DNA of 64,000 nt from Alphaproteobacteria bacterium HT1-32 (GCA_009649675.1 WJPL01000001.1:516469-580468), one strand, 5' to 3'. Positions 1-9,348 are shown, counted from the stretch's first letter. Notes: a model not told the origin generated them from the sequence alone. A program made the numbers and translations.

Positions 1-109
1 TCACAGCCCCCCAGCACAGGCCGGTATTCCGGTCATGAAAACGGTTTGCGCATCCGCTCAACTGTCCTAACCTTCATGACAGACAGGGAAACTGGGGGAG
101 ACCGGGCGC
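1..109. other. Intergenic sequence before the first gene
   Basis: No coding sequence is supported here. The last bases contain a GGGGGA ribosome-binding site for the ABC ATPase that follows. No convincing promoter or terminator was found, and the end of any upstream gene lies outside the window. Confidence 0.5.
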
Positions 110-883
110 ATGACAAACCGCGCCGCGGCCTTACTTGCCGAGGATATACATAAAAGCTTCGGGACACTTGAGGTCCTGAAGGGAATAACCGTGTCCGCCG
201 AGGATGGCGACGTGATCTCGATCATCGGATCATCCGGGTCGGGCAAAAGCACCTTCCTGCGCTGCATCAATTTTCTGGAAACGCCGGACAAGGGCCGGGT
301 CGTTGTCGGCGGCGAGGAAGTCGTCATTCAGACAGATCGTCACGGCAACCCGACCGGCGTCGACAGCAAGCAGATCGATGCGCTGCGGACCCGTCTGGGG
401 ATGGTCTTTCAGAGCTTTAACCTCTGGTCACACATGACCGTTCTGCAGAATGTCATGGAAGGCCCCCTGCATGTGCTGAAGCGCCCGAAAGGCGAGGTCC
501 GGGACGAGGCGATGGCCATGCTCCAGAAAGTCGGCATCGCCGAGAAGCATGGTGCCTATCCGTCAGAACTGTCCGGCGGTCAGCAGCAACGGGTCGCCAT
601 TGCCCGTGCGCTTTGCATGCAGCCCCGCGTTCTGCTGTTTGATGAGCCGACATCCGCACTGGACCCGGAACTGGTCGGTGAGGTGCTGCGGGTCATGAAG
701 GATCTTGCCGCTGAAGGCCGCACCATGCTGGTTGTCACCCACGAGATGGGCTTTGCCCGGGAAGTCTCAAAACGGGTAGTCTTCCTGCATGAAGGGCGCA
801 TAGAAGAAGAAGGAACACCGGCGGAGGTTTTCGATAACCCCCGGTCGGAACGGTGCAGGCAGTTCCTCGCGAGCAGCCTGTAG
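110..883 (+). CDS. Polar amino-acid ABC transporter ATP-binding protein
   Basis: Cytoplasmic ATPase that powers an amino-acid importer of the HisP/GlnQ/ArtP type. All ABC motifs are visible in the 257 residues: Walker [10 protein letters not shown] at 40-48, Q-loop Gln near 101, signature LSGGQQQ at 154-160, Walker B LLFDEP at 175-180 and switch His near 211. Length is normal for the family, and a purine-rich ribosome-binding site precedes the ATG. It opens a four-gene set with a family-3 binding protein and two His/Glu/Gln-type permeases, the usual full complement of a basic or polar amino-acid importer. The exact substrate cannot be read from the ATPase. Confidence 0.93.
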   Translation: MTNRAAALLAEDIHKSFGTLEVLKGITVSAEDGDVISIIGSSGSGKSTFLRCINFLETPDKGRVVVGGEEVVIQTDRHGNPTGVDSKQIDALRTRLGMVFQSFNLWSHMTVLQNVMEGPLHVLKRPKGEVRDEAMAMLQKVGIAEKHGAYPSELSGGQQQRVAIARALCMQPRVLLFDEPTSALDPELVGEVLRVMKDLAAEGRTMLVVTHEMGFAREVSKRVVFLHEGRIEEEGTPAEVFDNPRSERCRQFLASSL

Positions 884-975
884 CGTCATACACCCCGGAC
901 AGAACAGGGTCCGGACTTTACCTGCCGGCCTCCGGGCTGGTTCAAACCGCCAAAAAGGCAACTGGGAGACTGACT

Positions 976-1815
976 ATGAAAAGAATTGCACTTATTGCCG
1001 CCGCCGCTGCGCTTACTTTCAGCGCCCAGGCCCTGGCACAGGATTACAAGAAGATCACCATCGCGACCGAAGGAGCCTATGCGCCGTGGAACTTCAAGGA
1101 CTCTGCCGGCAACCTCGTCGGTTTTGAGCTCGACCTGGCGAAAGATCTCTGCGCCCGCATGAAGATCGAATGCACCATCGTCGAGCAGGCCTGGGACGGC
1201 ATTATCCCCTCCCTGCAGGCCAAGAAATACGATGTCATCATGGCCGGCATGTCGATCACGGCAAAACGGATGGAAACCATTACCTTCTCACGGGATTATG
1301 CCGCGACACCCGGCAGCTTCGTCGTGACCAAAGACAGCCCCTTCGCCGATTTCAGCACCAGCCTGTCAGCCCTGACCCTGGATGATGTCTCGGCTGAAGA
1401 ACGGGCAGATCTGGACAAGATGATTGCCACCTTCAAGGGCAAGACGATTGGCGTCCAGACGTCCACAACACATGAAAACTTCCTGCGTGAGATCATGGGC
1501 GACAATGTCGACATCCGCACCTACGACACTCAGGAAAATCTCGACCTTGATCTTCAGGCGGGCCGGGTTGATGCAGCTCTTGCCTCGATGAGCTACTGGG
1601 TGCCTCTGCTCGCTTCAGACAAGGGCAGTGACATGAAGCTGATTGGTCCGGGCATGACCCGCGGCCCGTTTGGTGCCGGTGTCGGTGCCGGCATCCGCAA
1701 GGAAGACCAGAAACTAGCAGACATGTTCACGGCAGCAATCAATTCAGCAATCGCTGACGGCACACTGAAGCCGCTGGCCGAAAAGTGGTTTGGTTTCGAC
1801 GCCGCTGCGAAATAA
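976..1815 (+). CDS. Periplasmic amino-acid-binding protein (family 3)
   Basis: Secreted solute receptor of the importer. The start at 976 is chosen because it gives a classical signal peptide (MKR, an Ala/Leu-rich core, then ALA before Gln22); an upstream in-frame start would add an unrelated leader. The mature part has the family-3 (PBPb, HisJ/ArgT) pattern: the first strand ITIATEGAYAPWNF, the segment GFELDLAKDLC, the hinge stretch DVIMAGMSIT and a C-terminal LAEKWFGFDA. The spread of acidic and aromatic residues suits a cationic amino acid or opine ligand, but this is inference. The gene follows the ATPase by 92 bases and is followed by a perfect palindrome before the permease genes. Confidence 0.92.
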   Translation: MKRIALIAAAAALTFSAQALAQDYKKITIATEGAYAPWNFKDSAGNLVGFELDLAKDLCARMKIECTIVEQAWDGIIPSLQAKKYDVIMAGMSITAKRMETITFSRDYAATPGSFVVTKDSPFADFSTSLSALTLDDVSAEERADLDKMIATFKGKTIGVQTSTTHENFLREIMGDNVDIRTYDTQENLDLDLQAGRVDAALASMSYWVPLLASDKGSDMKLIGPGMTRGPFGAGVGAGIRKEDQKLADMFTAAINSAIADGTLKPLAEKWFGFDAAAK

Positions 1816-1828
1816 GCAGACAGGATCA

Positions 1829-1856
1829 GGTGGTGACCTGCTAGCAGGTCACCACC
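1829..1856 (+). repeat. Perfect 28-bp palindrome between binding-protein and permease genes
   Basis: The arms GGTGGTGACCTGCT and AGCAGGTCACCACC are exact complements. No T-run follows, so it is not a standard terminator. Stable hairpins at this place often protect the 3' end of the binding-protein message and make it more abundant than the permease message; that role is inferred here. Confidence 0.6.
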
Positions 1857-1876
1857 GGTTCAGCGGATAAGCACAG

Positions 1877-2584
1877 ATGGATTTCAGCCTCCTCGTCTAC
1901 GGTGATACCGGCTGGGGCGACGAAATGCTGGTTGGCGGGCTGATGACCATTGCCATCGCAACCTGTTCGTTTCTGCTTGGCATTGTCTTTGCCGTCGCCG
2001 CAGCTGCTGCAAAATTATCACAGAGCATTCTCTTCAGAGGACTGGCCGCGATCTACACGACCGTAATCCGGGGCATACCCGAATTGCTGATCATTTATCT
2101 TGTCTTCTTTGGGGCCGGGCAACTGATGCGCAGCGTCGCCACCCTGTTCGGCTATACGGAATATTTCGACCTCCCTATTTTCGTCACCGGGATGATCTGC
2201 ATCGGCGCCAGTTCCGGCGCTTATTCGACAGAAGTCATCCGCGGCGCCGTTCTGGCCATCCCCAGAGGACAGCTGGAAGCAGGCAAGGCAATTGGGATGG
2301 ATAAATGGCTGATGTTCTGGCGCATACTGGTACCCCAGGCAGCCCGTTTTGCCCTGCCCGGACTGGGTAATATCTGGCAGGTCACGCTGAAAGAAACGGC
2401 CCTGATCTCGGTTATCGGTCTGGCTGATGTCATGCGCAAGGCATCAGAAGCCTCCGGTTCCACCAAGGAGCCGTTCACCTTCTATTTCACCGCCCTCATA
2501 ATCTTTTATGTGATCACAAAGATATCGGGACGCGGCTTCATCTTTGCCGAAAGACGGGCAAACAAGGGCGTGAGGCGCGCCTGA
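1877..2584 (+). CDS. Amino-acid ABC transporter permease, first subunit (HisQ/ArtQ type)
   Basis: Inner-membrane half of the importer channel. The 235-residue protein has about five hydrophobic helices and the coupling loop of this permease family (IPRGQLEAGKAIGM, residues about 130-145), which contacts the ATPase. Length fits the HisQ/HisM/GlnP family. The stop codon lies one base before the ATG of the next permease, so the two are translationally coupled and very likely form a heterodimer. Confidence 0.92.
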   Translation: MDFSLLVYGDTGWGDEMLVGGLMTIAIATCSFLLGIVFAVAAAAAKLSQSILFRGLAAIYTTVIRGIPELLIIYLVFFGAGQLMRSVATLFGYTEYFDLPIFVTGMICIGASSGAYSTEVIRGAVLAIPRGQLEAGKAIGMDKWLMFWRILVPQAARFALPGLGNIWQVTLKETALISVIGLADVMRKASEASGSTKEPFTFYFTALIIFYVITKISGRGFIFAERRANKGVRRA

Positions 2585-2585
2585 C

Positions 2586-3344
2586 ATGTTCAATCTGAAA
2601 GTCATGTCCGAGGCCTGGCCGCAATTGCTCGCGGCAATCCCCGTCACCCTGCAACTGACAGGCTCCGCCCTGCTGCTCGGGCTGGTGCTTGCCCTGATCA
2701 TCGCGCTGATGCGCCTGTCATCTCATGCTGTACTACGACTGCCCTCTCTGGTTTTCGTGGATATTTTTCGTTCAACCCCCCTGCTCGTACAATTCTTCCT
2801 GATCTATTATGGCTCGGGTCAGTTCCGGCCGGAATTGCAGGAGTACGGTCTCTGGACCTTCTTCAGGGAACCCTGGTTCTGTGCCGTCTTCACATTGATG
2901 CTGAACACGGCAGCCTATACATCCGAAATCATCCGTGGCGGCATCCAGTCTGTGGGCTATGGCCAGATCGAAGCAGGACGCGCCTGCGGGATGTCGACCT
3001 TCCTGCTGTTCCGGAGGATTATCCTGCCGCAGGCCGCCCGGCAGGCGCTGCCTGCCTATGGCAACGAAATCATCCTGATGGTCAAATCATCATCGCTGGC
3101 CAGTACGATCACGATTCTTGAAATCACCGGTGTCGCCAAGAAAATCATTTCGGCCACCTTCGAGCCGATGTCCGTCTTCCTGATCGCCGGGATCATTTAT
3201 CTCACCATCAACTTCATTGTTGTCATCGCCGTTCAGACGCTGGAGATCCGGCTGTCGCCGCAACTACATCGAAACCGCCGCAGCCTGTACAGTCGCCTCC
3301 GGAGCTTCTTCGGATCTCCCGTACAACCACCAGAAAGGCCCTGA
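2586..3344 (+). CDS. Amino-acid ABC transporter permease, second subunit (HisM/ArtM type)
   Basis: Partner permease of the preceding gene, 252 residues with about five membrane segments. The coupling loop (GYGQIEAGRACGM, about residues 123-135) and the following IILPQAARQALPAYGNE stretch are typical of the family. It is the last gene of the importer set; the short 76-base gap after it carries no clear terminator. A charged C-terminal tail (RNRRSLYSRLRSF) extends slightly past the usual end of the domain. Confidence 0.92.
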   Translation: MFNLKVMSEAWPQLLAAIPVTLQLTGSALLLGLVLALIIALMRLSSHAVLRLPSLVFVDIFRSTPLLVQFFLIYYGSGQFRPELQEYGLWTFFREPWFCAVFTLMLNTAAYTSEIIRGGIQSVGYGQIEAGRACGMSTFLLFRRIILPQAARQALPAYGNEIILMVKSSSLASTITILEITGVAKKIISATFEPMSVFLIAGIIYLTINFIVVIAVQTLEIRLSPQLHRNRRSLYSRLRSFFGSPVQPPERP

Positions 3345-3420
3345 AGGACAGGTGATATCTGCATCGTCGTCCCCCCGTTGATATGATAGACAATCACCAT
3401 GGTATTTACAGATCATCATA

Positions 3421-6234
3421 ATGCCGGCAACCGGGCAGGTTCCTGTGGCTGACGACAGACAGCGGCGCGGCGTGCTATCGCGATTCAGTTTGCGGCAGCT
3501 GCTCTTTTGCTGCTTTACGCTGATTGCGGTCATTCCGGTCATCACGCTGACCGTCTGGATCCAGCGATCGACCTTTGACCGGGAAATCGAAGCGGTTGAA
3601 GAAAAACATCTGCTGCTGGCCAAAAACCTGACAGATGCCCTCGCCCGCTATTCAAAGGATGTCGATGCGGCATTTGGACTGACCTCATACCGGGTGAATT
3701 CAGGTACTTTTGATCCCTCTTTCACCGGCCTGCTGCGGGAACTCGGCTTCGACCATTTCTGCGTACTGGATCAGGACGGCAAAGTCATCAATGCCGTGAT
3801 CGTCGATGAAAAAGCCGTCCCCCTGTCCGACGGTACCTGGAAACGCCTGGCCCCATACTGGCGACAGGCTGCCGCCAACCGGGAACGGATACTTTATACA
3901 CCTGTTACCTCGAACAAAGCCGGGCAGGCCCGGATCTACATTATCCGTGCCCTTACCGAGACAACCTTTTCCATCGGTGCGCTGCGCCTTGATTATCACC
4001 GGGCGTTACAGAAGCGAATATCCTTCGGCCAGCTTGGCCATGCAGCCATTGTTGATGCCACCGGGCAGGTCATTGCCCATCCGGACAAGGAATGGGAACG
4101 CACCCATAAGGACATATCAAAAATAAAGCCCGTTGCCGCAATGATGCGCGGCGAAACCGGAGTCGCACAGTTTTATTCGCCCGCGATAAAAGCCGACATG
4201 ATCGCGGGCTATACCACGGAGCCCCGCAGCGGCTGGGGAGTTATGATACCGCAGCCGGTTTCAGAACTTAAAGAAGCCTCTATGGATGACCGTATGGCAG
4301 CGCTTGGCGTCAGCCTGCTGGGCATGACAATTGCGGCAGTACTGAGCTGGATACTCTCCGGCATCATTGCACGCCCCATTCTGCGATTGCGCAGTGCAGC
4401 CCAGAATGCTGCCGAACATGGCCAGGTTGAACCGGTAGAGACCAACAGGAACACCGGCCCCCGTGAGGTCGGAGAGATGATCACCGCCTATAACGGCATG
4501 GTCGAGATGATCATCAATCGTGAAAGCCAGGCGATAGAAGCCGGTGAGCGACTGGATGAAGCACAGCAACTGGCGGGCATTGGCAACTGGCGCTGGAATC
4601 TTGCAACCCGTGAGATGTGGTGGTCGAAGGCCATTTACGGAATTCTTGGTATTGATCCGAAGCAGGGACCGCCAACCGCAGAAACCCTGGGTCGCTTTGT
4701 CCATCCGGAAGACCGGCAGCGTGTAGCCAGGGCCGTCGCCAATGCGGTGGATGAGGGGGGACGGTTTTCGCTCGATCACCGGATTATCGCCAAAGACGGT
4801 TCCATCCGCTATGTCGAACAATCCGGCGATGTACGTTTTGACGATGAGACCGGCGATGCCAAGATGATCGGCACACTTTACGACATCACCGACCGGAAGC
4901 AGAACGAAGAGGTTCTGTTCAAACAGGCCAATTTCGATGCGGTCACAAATCTGGCAAACCGCAATCTGTTCCACAAGCGCCTGCGGGATTCCGTGGAACT
5001 GGCCGCAGCGGACAATTCCTCCTTCGCTCTGATCTTCATTGATCTCGACGGCTTCAAGACGGTCAACGACCTGCGCGGTGCAGTGGCCGGGGATGCCCTG
5101 CTGAAAGAAGCCGGGCGACGTCTGCTGGAAATTCGCCGGTTTGAAGATGTTGCCCGCCTCGGCTCTGATGAATTCACCGTTCTGGTAAAGGATACTGAGA
5201 GCGTCGAAGAACTCGAAACCCTGACCCATCAGATCATGGACAGCCTGTCCCGCCCCTATCGTCTGGAGGGCAAGGAAAGCTTCATCGGGGCCAGTATCGG
5301 GGTCGCCCTCTATCCGACAGATGCCAACACTCCCGCCGACCTTCTGCAAAATGCCGAAACCGCCATGCATCGCGCCAAACGTGATGGCCGCAATGCGCTT
5401 CGCTTCTTCACCGACAAGATGCGGGAAGATTCCCGGGTCCGCACCGGTCTTGAGAATGACCTGCGTCGCAGTTGGGAACGGCGGGAATTTTCCGTCGTGT
5501 ATCAGCCGATCATTGATCTGCAAAGCAATGCCATTATTGCTGCCGAGGCATTGATCCAGTGGCGTCATCCCGACCGGGGACTGGTCTCGACCCAGAGCAT
5601 CATACCGATCATCGAGGATATCGGTCTGATCGGGCTGATCGGACGCTGGGTACTGGAAACCGCGGCAACCGACGCCCGGCGCTGGCGTGAAGCCGGTTGT
5701 GGCAAGATATCCATTTCCGTCAACCTGTCCGGGCGCCAGCTTGAACGTGGCCTGACCGTTGACGCCATTGTCGATTCCGTCAAAACCGCCGGTCTGCCGC
5801 CCTCTGCCCTGATTCTGGAAGTAACGGAATCAATTCTGGTCGATGACATGGATGCCGCCATCAACTGGCTCAGTGATCTGCGGTCCCGTGGAATCCGCGT
5901 CGCCATCGATGATTTCGGCACCGGCTATTCCTCACTCGCCTATCTGAAACGCCTGCCCGCGGACACCATCAAGATCGATCGCGAGTTCGTCTCCAACATG
6001 CTGAACGATGAACGTGATCTGGCCGTGGTCAGTTCAATCTTGTCGCTGGCGCACGGTCTCGACTTCCGGGTCGTCGCTGAAGGTATCGAAGATCAGATGC
6101 AATGCGACGAGTTGCGAAAAATGCATTGCGATTACGGGCAGGGCTATCTGTTCAACCGCCCGATGAGTGCCGATGATTTTGCTGACTATGCAAGAAAGCA
6201 GTCACGCCCGTCAGTCGTCAACATCACCGACTGA
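3421..6234 (+). CDS. Membrane c-di-GMP phosphodiesterase with Cache, HAMP, PAS, degenerate GGDEF and EAL domains
   Basis: Signal-transduction protein of 937 residues. Order: membrane helix about 26-48, periplasmic Cache-like sensor about 50-285, second helix about 293-315, HAMP about 316-370, PAS about 380-495, GGDEF-like domain about 505-665, EAL about 680-925. The GGDEF signature reads GSDEF (581-585) and the DGFKTVND segment is followed by RGA instead of the usual GH, so cyclase activity is probably lost and the domain may only bind GTP. The EAL domain keeps EAL (709-711), SVNLSG, EVTES, DDFGTG (830-835), Lys851, Glu887 and GQGY, so it is predicted to hydrolyse c-di-GMP. It stands alone, 76 bases after an amino-acid importer; the Cache ligand is unknown. 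Confidence 0.9.
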   Translation: MPATGQVPVADDRQRRGVLSRFSLRQLLFCCFTLIAVIPVITLTVWIQRSTFDREIEAVEEKHLLLAKNLTDALARYSKDVDAAFGLTSYRVNSGTFDPSFTGLLRELGFDHFCVLDQDGKVINAVIVDEKAVPLSDGTWKRLAPYWRQAAANRERILYTPVTSNKAGQARIYIIRALTETTFSIGALRLDYHRALQKRISFGQLGHAAIVDATGQVIAHPDKEWERTHKDISKIKPVAAMMRGETGVAQFYSPAIKADMIAGYTTEPRSGWGVMIPQPVSELKEASMDDRMAALGVSLLGMTIAAVLSWILSGIIARPILRLRSAAQNAAEHGQVEPVETNRNTGPREVGEMITAYNGMVEMIINRESQAIEAGERLDEAQQLAGIGNWRWNLATREMWWSKAIYGILGIDPKQGPPTAETLGRFVHPEDRQRVARAVANAVDEGGRFSLDHRIIAKDGSIRYVEQSGDVRFDDETGDAKMIGTLYDITDRKQNEEVLFKQANFDAVTNLANRNLFHKRLRDSVELAAADNSSFALIFIDLDGFKTVNDLRGAVAGDALLKEAGRRLLEIRRFEDVARLGSDEFTVLVKDTESVEELETLTHQIMDSLSRPYRLEGKESFIGASIGVALYPTDANTPADLLQNAETAMHRAKRDGRNALRFFTDKMREDSRVRTGLENDLRRSWERREFSVVYQPIIDLQSNAIIAAEALIQWRHPDRGLVSTQSIIPIIEDIGLIGLIGRWVLETAATDARRWREAGCGKISISVNLSGRQLERGLTVDAIVDSVKTAGLPPSALILEVTESILVDDMDAAINWLSDLRSRGIRVAIDDFGTGYSSLAYLKRLPADTIKIDREFVSNMLNDERDLAVVSSILSLAHGLDFRVVAEGIEDQMQCDELRKMHCDYGQGYLFNRPMSADDFADYARKQSRPSVVNITD

Positions 6235-6270
6235 GTGTCAATCGACAGCCCCGCCGGTTCGGCGAAATGT

Positions 6271-6804
6271 CTACTGTGGTGGCGTCAGGGTTTTCCAGTT
6301 GGCTTCAAACTTGTCCCAGAGACGACCCGGCAATTTCAGAATTGACGGCGATGCAGCAACATCATCATAGACCTGAACCACATAAGACGGCTTGTCTCCG
6401 ACACGTGCTTCATTGACCGAGGTTTCAGCCAGGGTAATTGCTTCGCTGGTCAGACCCTCAGTCACCTGCTTGCGGGCATGATAATCCAGCCGGTGCTCAA
6501 AAGCATAATCCCCGATCATCTCGTAATTACGCTGGCAACGCGACGTCGCTTCCAGCGCCGCACTTGTCGCTTCGGCATCAGACGGCGATGTACTGCCCGG
6601 AGACTGTTCCCGGTCAATACTGATTGCACCATAGACAACACAAAGCTTGTAGGCGGTTTTCAGATCATCAAGATCATGAACCTCACCCGCTTCAAGCTCG
6701 GAAAGCCGGCGGGTACTGTCAGGCAGGATCGTGCACCCGGCCACGGCCAGCAGCGCCAATGCTCCAGAAAACCTGGCTAACGTGCCGTATTGACGCAGTT
6801 GCAT
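6271..6804 (-). CDS. Predicted lipoprotein of unknown function
   Basis: A 177-residue protein with a lipoprotein signal: a short basic N-terminus, hydrophobic core, then the lipobox VAGC at about residues 21-24. The mature part is mostly helical and rich in charged residues, with no domain I recognise. It is convergent with the GGDEF/EAL gene (36-base gap) and divergent from the DUF883 stress operon, with a 286-base intergenic region on its 5' side. The upstream GGGAAAAAAA may serve as ribosome-binding site. Function is not assigned. Confidence 0.7.
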   Translation of the reverse strand: MQLRQYGTLARFSGALALLAVAGCTILPDSTRRLSELEAGEVHDLDDLKTAYKLCVVYGAISIDREQSPGSTSPSDAEATSAALEATSRCQRNYEMIGDYAFEHRLDYHARKQVTEGLTSEAITLAETSVNEARVGDKPSYVVQVYDDVAASPSILKLPGRLWDKFEANWKTLTPPQ

Positions 6805-6990
6805 GATTTTTTTCCCAGCGAATCGAATCGCCTTGAATTGTGCCGATTTTAACTGGTCGATGGAAGGAAAATTCGCAGACGAAACTTCGCCCCTGTTTTC
6901 AGCCTCTTACGGGAAACAAGGGCACCGCGCAACCGGTCAGAGAAATCCGCCATTCCTCAGCAATGGCTATGGGGTGGCGGAAATTGGCAG

Positions 6991-7015
6991 GGAACAGTTT
7001 TGCCTGCCGCCCGTT
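6991..7015 (+). promoter_or_regulatory. EcfG-type general-stress promoter
   Basis: GGAAC at 6991-6995 and CGTT at 7012-7015 are separated by exactly 16 bases, matching the alphaproteobacterial sigma-EcfG consensus GGAAC-N16/17-CGTT. It lies 76 bases before the DUF883 start, in the only intergenic space of this operon. Confidence 0.7.
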
Positions 7016-7090
7016 GATGTTGTGCAAGCCAGCTGCTGCCCACCGGGCCGGCAGAGGGCATTCTGTTCACTACATACGGGGAAGTTACCC

Positions 7091-7390
7091 ATGTCGACCA
7101 GTAATGATGCGATCAAGAAAGACATCGACGAGCTTCGGGCCGTTCTCAACCAGCTGACCAGCGATGTCTCTGACCTGAGCAAGGCCACGGCAACAAACCT
7201 GAAGTCACAGGGCGAAAAGAAAGCCGCTGAACTGAAGGCCGGTGTACAGGCAGGCTCACAGGCCGCCGTTGAAAAGGGCCGTGAATCTGCCGCTGCGATT
7301 GAAGGCACTGTCCGGGAACGTCCGTTTCAAAGCCTCATGGTTGCCTTCGGTGCCGGACTTATCCTGTCCCAGATTCTTCGCAAGCGCTGA
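7091..7390 (+). CDS. DUF883 family (ElaB/YqjD-like) membrane-anchored protein
   Basis: A 99-residue protein: a long amphipathic helix with heptad-like Leu/Ala spacing (about 8-75, DIDELRAVLNQLTSDVSDLS onward), the conserved RERPFQSLMVAFGAGLIL region and a single C-terminal membrane helix ending in basic residues (LRKR). This is the ElaB/YqjD/YgaM architecture; in E. coli such proteins sit at the inner membrane, YqjD binds ribosomes, and they are induced in stationary phase. The ATG at 7091 is chosen because it begins the helix; the reading frame is open further upstream but without family similarity. It starts a three-gene operon behind an EcfG promoter. Confidence 0.85.
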   Translation: MSTSNDAIKKDIDELRAVLNQLTSDVSDLSKATATNLKSQGEKKAAELKAGVQAGSQAAVEKGRESAAAIEGTVRERPFQSLMVAFGAGLILSQILRKR

Positions 7391-7408
7391 TCACCAGGGG
7401 GACATGGC

Positions 7409-7840
7409 ATGACCATCGCTGCAATTGGGGACATTATTTCCGGCTCAATGAGCCAGATACGGGCGACCGCGCGTCAGACGGCCAGATGCGCCGCTCTGGT
7501 TCTGTTATCCGCCGTCATCTTGACCATTGCCGCAGGCTTTGGTCTTGCCGCCCTCTATCTTCACCTCGTCACATTCCTGCCGGCCCATGAGGCTGCGGGA
7601 TACATTGCCGCCGGTTTGTTCGGTATCGGGTTCCTGATACTGTTCTTCACGCTCCGCCGGAGTTCCGCCCCGGCAGGGGAATATGTCGCACAGACGCCGC
7701 CATCCGCTCTGGCTGCGCAATCCGCCATTGATGATTGCACCCGGGCCGCGTCAGATGTTGTTCGTCGCAACCCGGCATCGACACTCATGACCGCACTGGC
7801 CGCCGGTGCTATTATCGGGCTGCTGAAGCCAAAAGACTGA
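7409..7840 (+). CDS. Holin-like / YqjE-type membrane protein
   Basis: A 143-residue protein with two strongly hydrophobic segments (about 27-53 and 63-84) joined by a short loop, then a soluble tail and a C-terminal Ala/Gly hydrophobic stretch with VRRNPASTLMTALAAGAIIGLL, which resembles the end of the DUF883 protein next door. This matches the 'phage holin family'/YqjE proteins that pair with YqjD-like genes. The name is historical: nothing here points to lysis. It begins 18 bases after the DUF883 stop, so the two are co-transcribed. Confidence 0.75.
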   Translation: MTIAAIGDIISGSMSQIRATARQTARCAALVLLSAVILTIAAGFGLAALYLHLVTFLPAHEAAGYIAAGLFGIGFLILFFTLRRSSAPAGEYVAQTPPSALAAQSAIDDCTRAASDVVRRNPASTLMTALAAGAIIGLLKPKD

Positions 7841-7883
7841 CGGACGCACCCGCGCCCGTCGCCTCCACTGAAAGAACTGCAGG

Positions 7884-9044
7884 ATGACTGATGATCACCG
7901 GCAGGCTCCGCCGGCTTCCCGGAGCCGTCTGCGCCCGATCACGCAAACCGAACTGACCGAACTGATCAGCGGCGCCATGCCCTACGCAGTCATCAGCCTC
8001 GCCCTGCTGGCCATCCTCTATACATTATATTTTGCGACAGACCTGTTTCTGCCGATCTTCATCGCGCTTTTTCTGAGCACCATCCTGCGGCCACTTGTCC
8101 GTCAACTCTGCAGGACCGGGCTTCCGGCGTCGCTTGCGGCGGCACTGGTTCTGACCGCCGTCATCGGCACTTCTGTCAGTGCGACGGTCAATCTGTCACA
8201 ACCGGCGACCGAATGGGTCAACCGCCTGCCCAGTCTCGAACGGGAAATCAGAAGCAAGCTCTGGCAGGTTGCAGAATCAATCGAACAGGCAAAACAGGCG
8301 ACAGAGAAAATTCAGAAAATCGCCGAGGTCGAAGACGGCAAGCCGCCGAAGTCGGAAGTGGTCGTGAAAGGACCAAGCCTGCTGGACAAGGCCTTTGCCT
8401 CAACCTGGCTGACCTTTGTCCAGATCCTCATTGTCATTCCCCTGACCTTCTTCTTCCTGTCACAGGACGGCACCCAGACGCGCCGGGCCATCAGCCGCAT
8501 CCCCTGGCGGGCCCATCAGCGCTCGGTTGAAGACCTGATCGATGCCGTGCAGCAGACCGTGACACGTTATCTTCAGATCAGCGCCCTGATCTATCTGAGC
8601 CTCGGCGTCGTTACCGCAATCCTGCTCTATCTGCTGAATATGCCGAACCCGGTATTGTGGGGCGCACTGGCTGCCCTGCTGGGCTTCATTCCCTATGTCG
8701 GGCCGATGATTGTCTTCTGCTGCATTTCAGTTGTGTCACTCGTGACTTTCGACAGCTGGTGGCAGATCGGCGCACCGCCACTGGCCTATGGTCTGCTGAC
8801 CATCATCGAGGGTTCTTTCATCACGCCGGCAATCCTTGGCAGGCAACTGACGATCAGCCCGATTGCCATCTTCCTGTCGATGCTGGTCTGGACATGGGTA
8901 TGGGGCATCCCCGGCGCCCTGCTCTCGGTTCCCATTCTGGTCGTCCTCCTGACCGCCCTGCGACACCTGATCCTGATCGCCAGAGACCAGCCCGTCCTCC
9001 GCAAAGAAGACGAAAGCACCAGCGCAGCCGCTCAGGAGTCCTGA
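7884..9044 (+). CDS. AI-2E family transporter (PerM/YdiK-like)
   Basis: A 386-residue polytopic membrane protein. It shows the family pattern: an N-terminal helix pair with FLPIFIALFLSTILRPLV, a central soluble helical section (about 110-170), then the diagnostic block FIPYVGPMIVF and SFITPAILGRQLTISPIAIF near 265-320, and a final VPILVVLLTAL helix. The family exports autoinducer-2 in some members and acts in Na+/H+ exchange or envelope stress in others, so substrate is open. It is third in the DUF883 operon (43-base gap), suggesting a role in general stress rather than quorum sensing. Confidence 0.88.
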   Translation: MTDDHRQAPPASRSRLRPITQTELTELISGAMPYAVISLALLAILYTLYFATDLFLPIFIALFLSTILRPLVRQLCRTGLPASLAAALVLTAVIGTSVSATVNLSQPATEWVNRLPSLEREIRSKLWQVAESIEQAKQATEKIQKIAEVEDGKPPKSEVVVKGPSLLDKAFASTWLTFVQILIVIPLTFFFLSQDGTQTRRAISRIPWRAHQRSVEDLIDAVQQTVTRYLQISALIYLSLGVVTAILLYLLNMPNPVLWGALAALLGFIPYVGPMIVFCCISVVSLVTFDSWWQIGAPPLAYGLLTIIEGSFITPAILGRQLTISPIAIFLSMLVWTWVWGIPGALLSVPILVVLLTALRHLILIARDQPVLRKEDESTSAAAQES

Positions 9045-9131
9045 ACGAGAAACGCATTCATCGTTCTGCCAACAACGGGCATCTAACAAATTATGGATGT
9101 AATTTCATCGCTTCATCGTATGAAACTGTGG

Positions 9132-9207
<76 letters not shown>

Positions 9208-9219
9208 GCCGATGCGCGG

Positions 9220-9249
9220 GATAATGGTGACGGCTGGTGATCCTGTCAA
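9220..9249 (-). promoter_or_regulatory. Promoter of tRNA-Ala
   Basis: On the minus strand a perfect -35 box TTGACA (9249-9244) is followed after 17-18 bases by an ATTATC/CATTAT -10 box, ending about 12 bases before the tRNA 5' end. This is a sigma-70 arrangement. Confidence 0.6.
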
Positions 9250-9348
9250 GCGCGTGATAGGCCGGTTATTCTCGGTTGCACGCTTGCGAAACTGCGGTCC
9301 CGCAACTAGGTTTCTTTCCTGAATGAGAACTGAACGGATCTGCCTGCC

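Noticed and set aside
4261-5568. Long open frame (435 codons) on the minus strand inside the GGDEF/EAL gene
   Set aside because: It is fully antisense to clear GGDEF and EAL coding sequence, has no family similarity and no ribosome-binding site; such frames are common in GC-rich genes.
7409-7840. Prophage remnant suggested by a holin-like protein
   Set aside because: The gene pairs with DUF883 as in the yqjD-yqjE module; no other phage genes, att sites or integrase are present.
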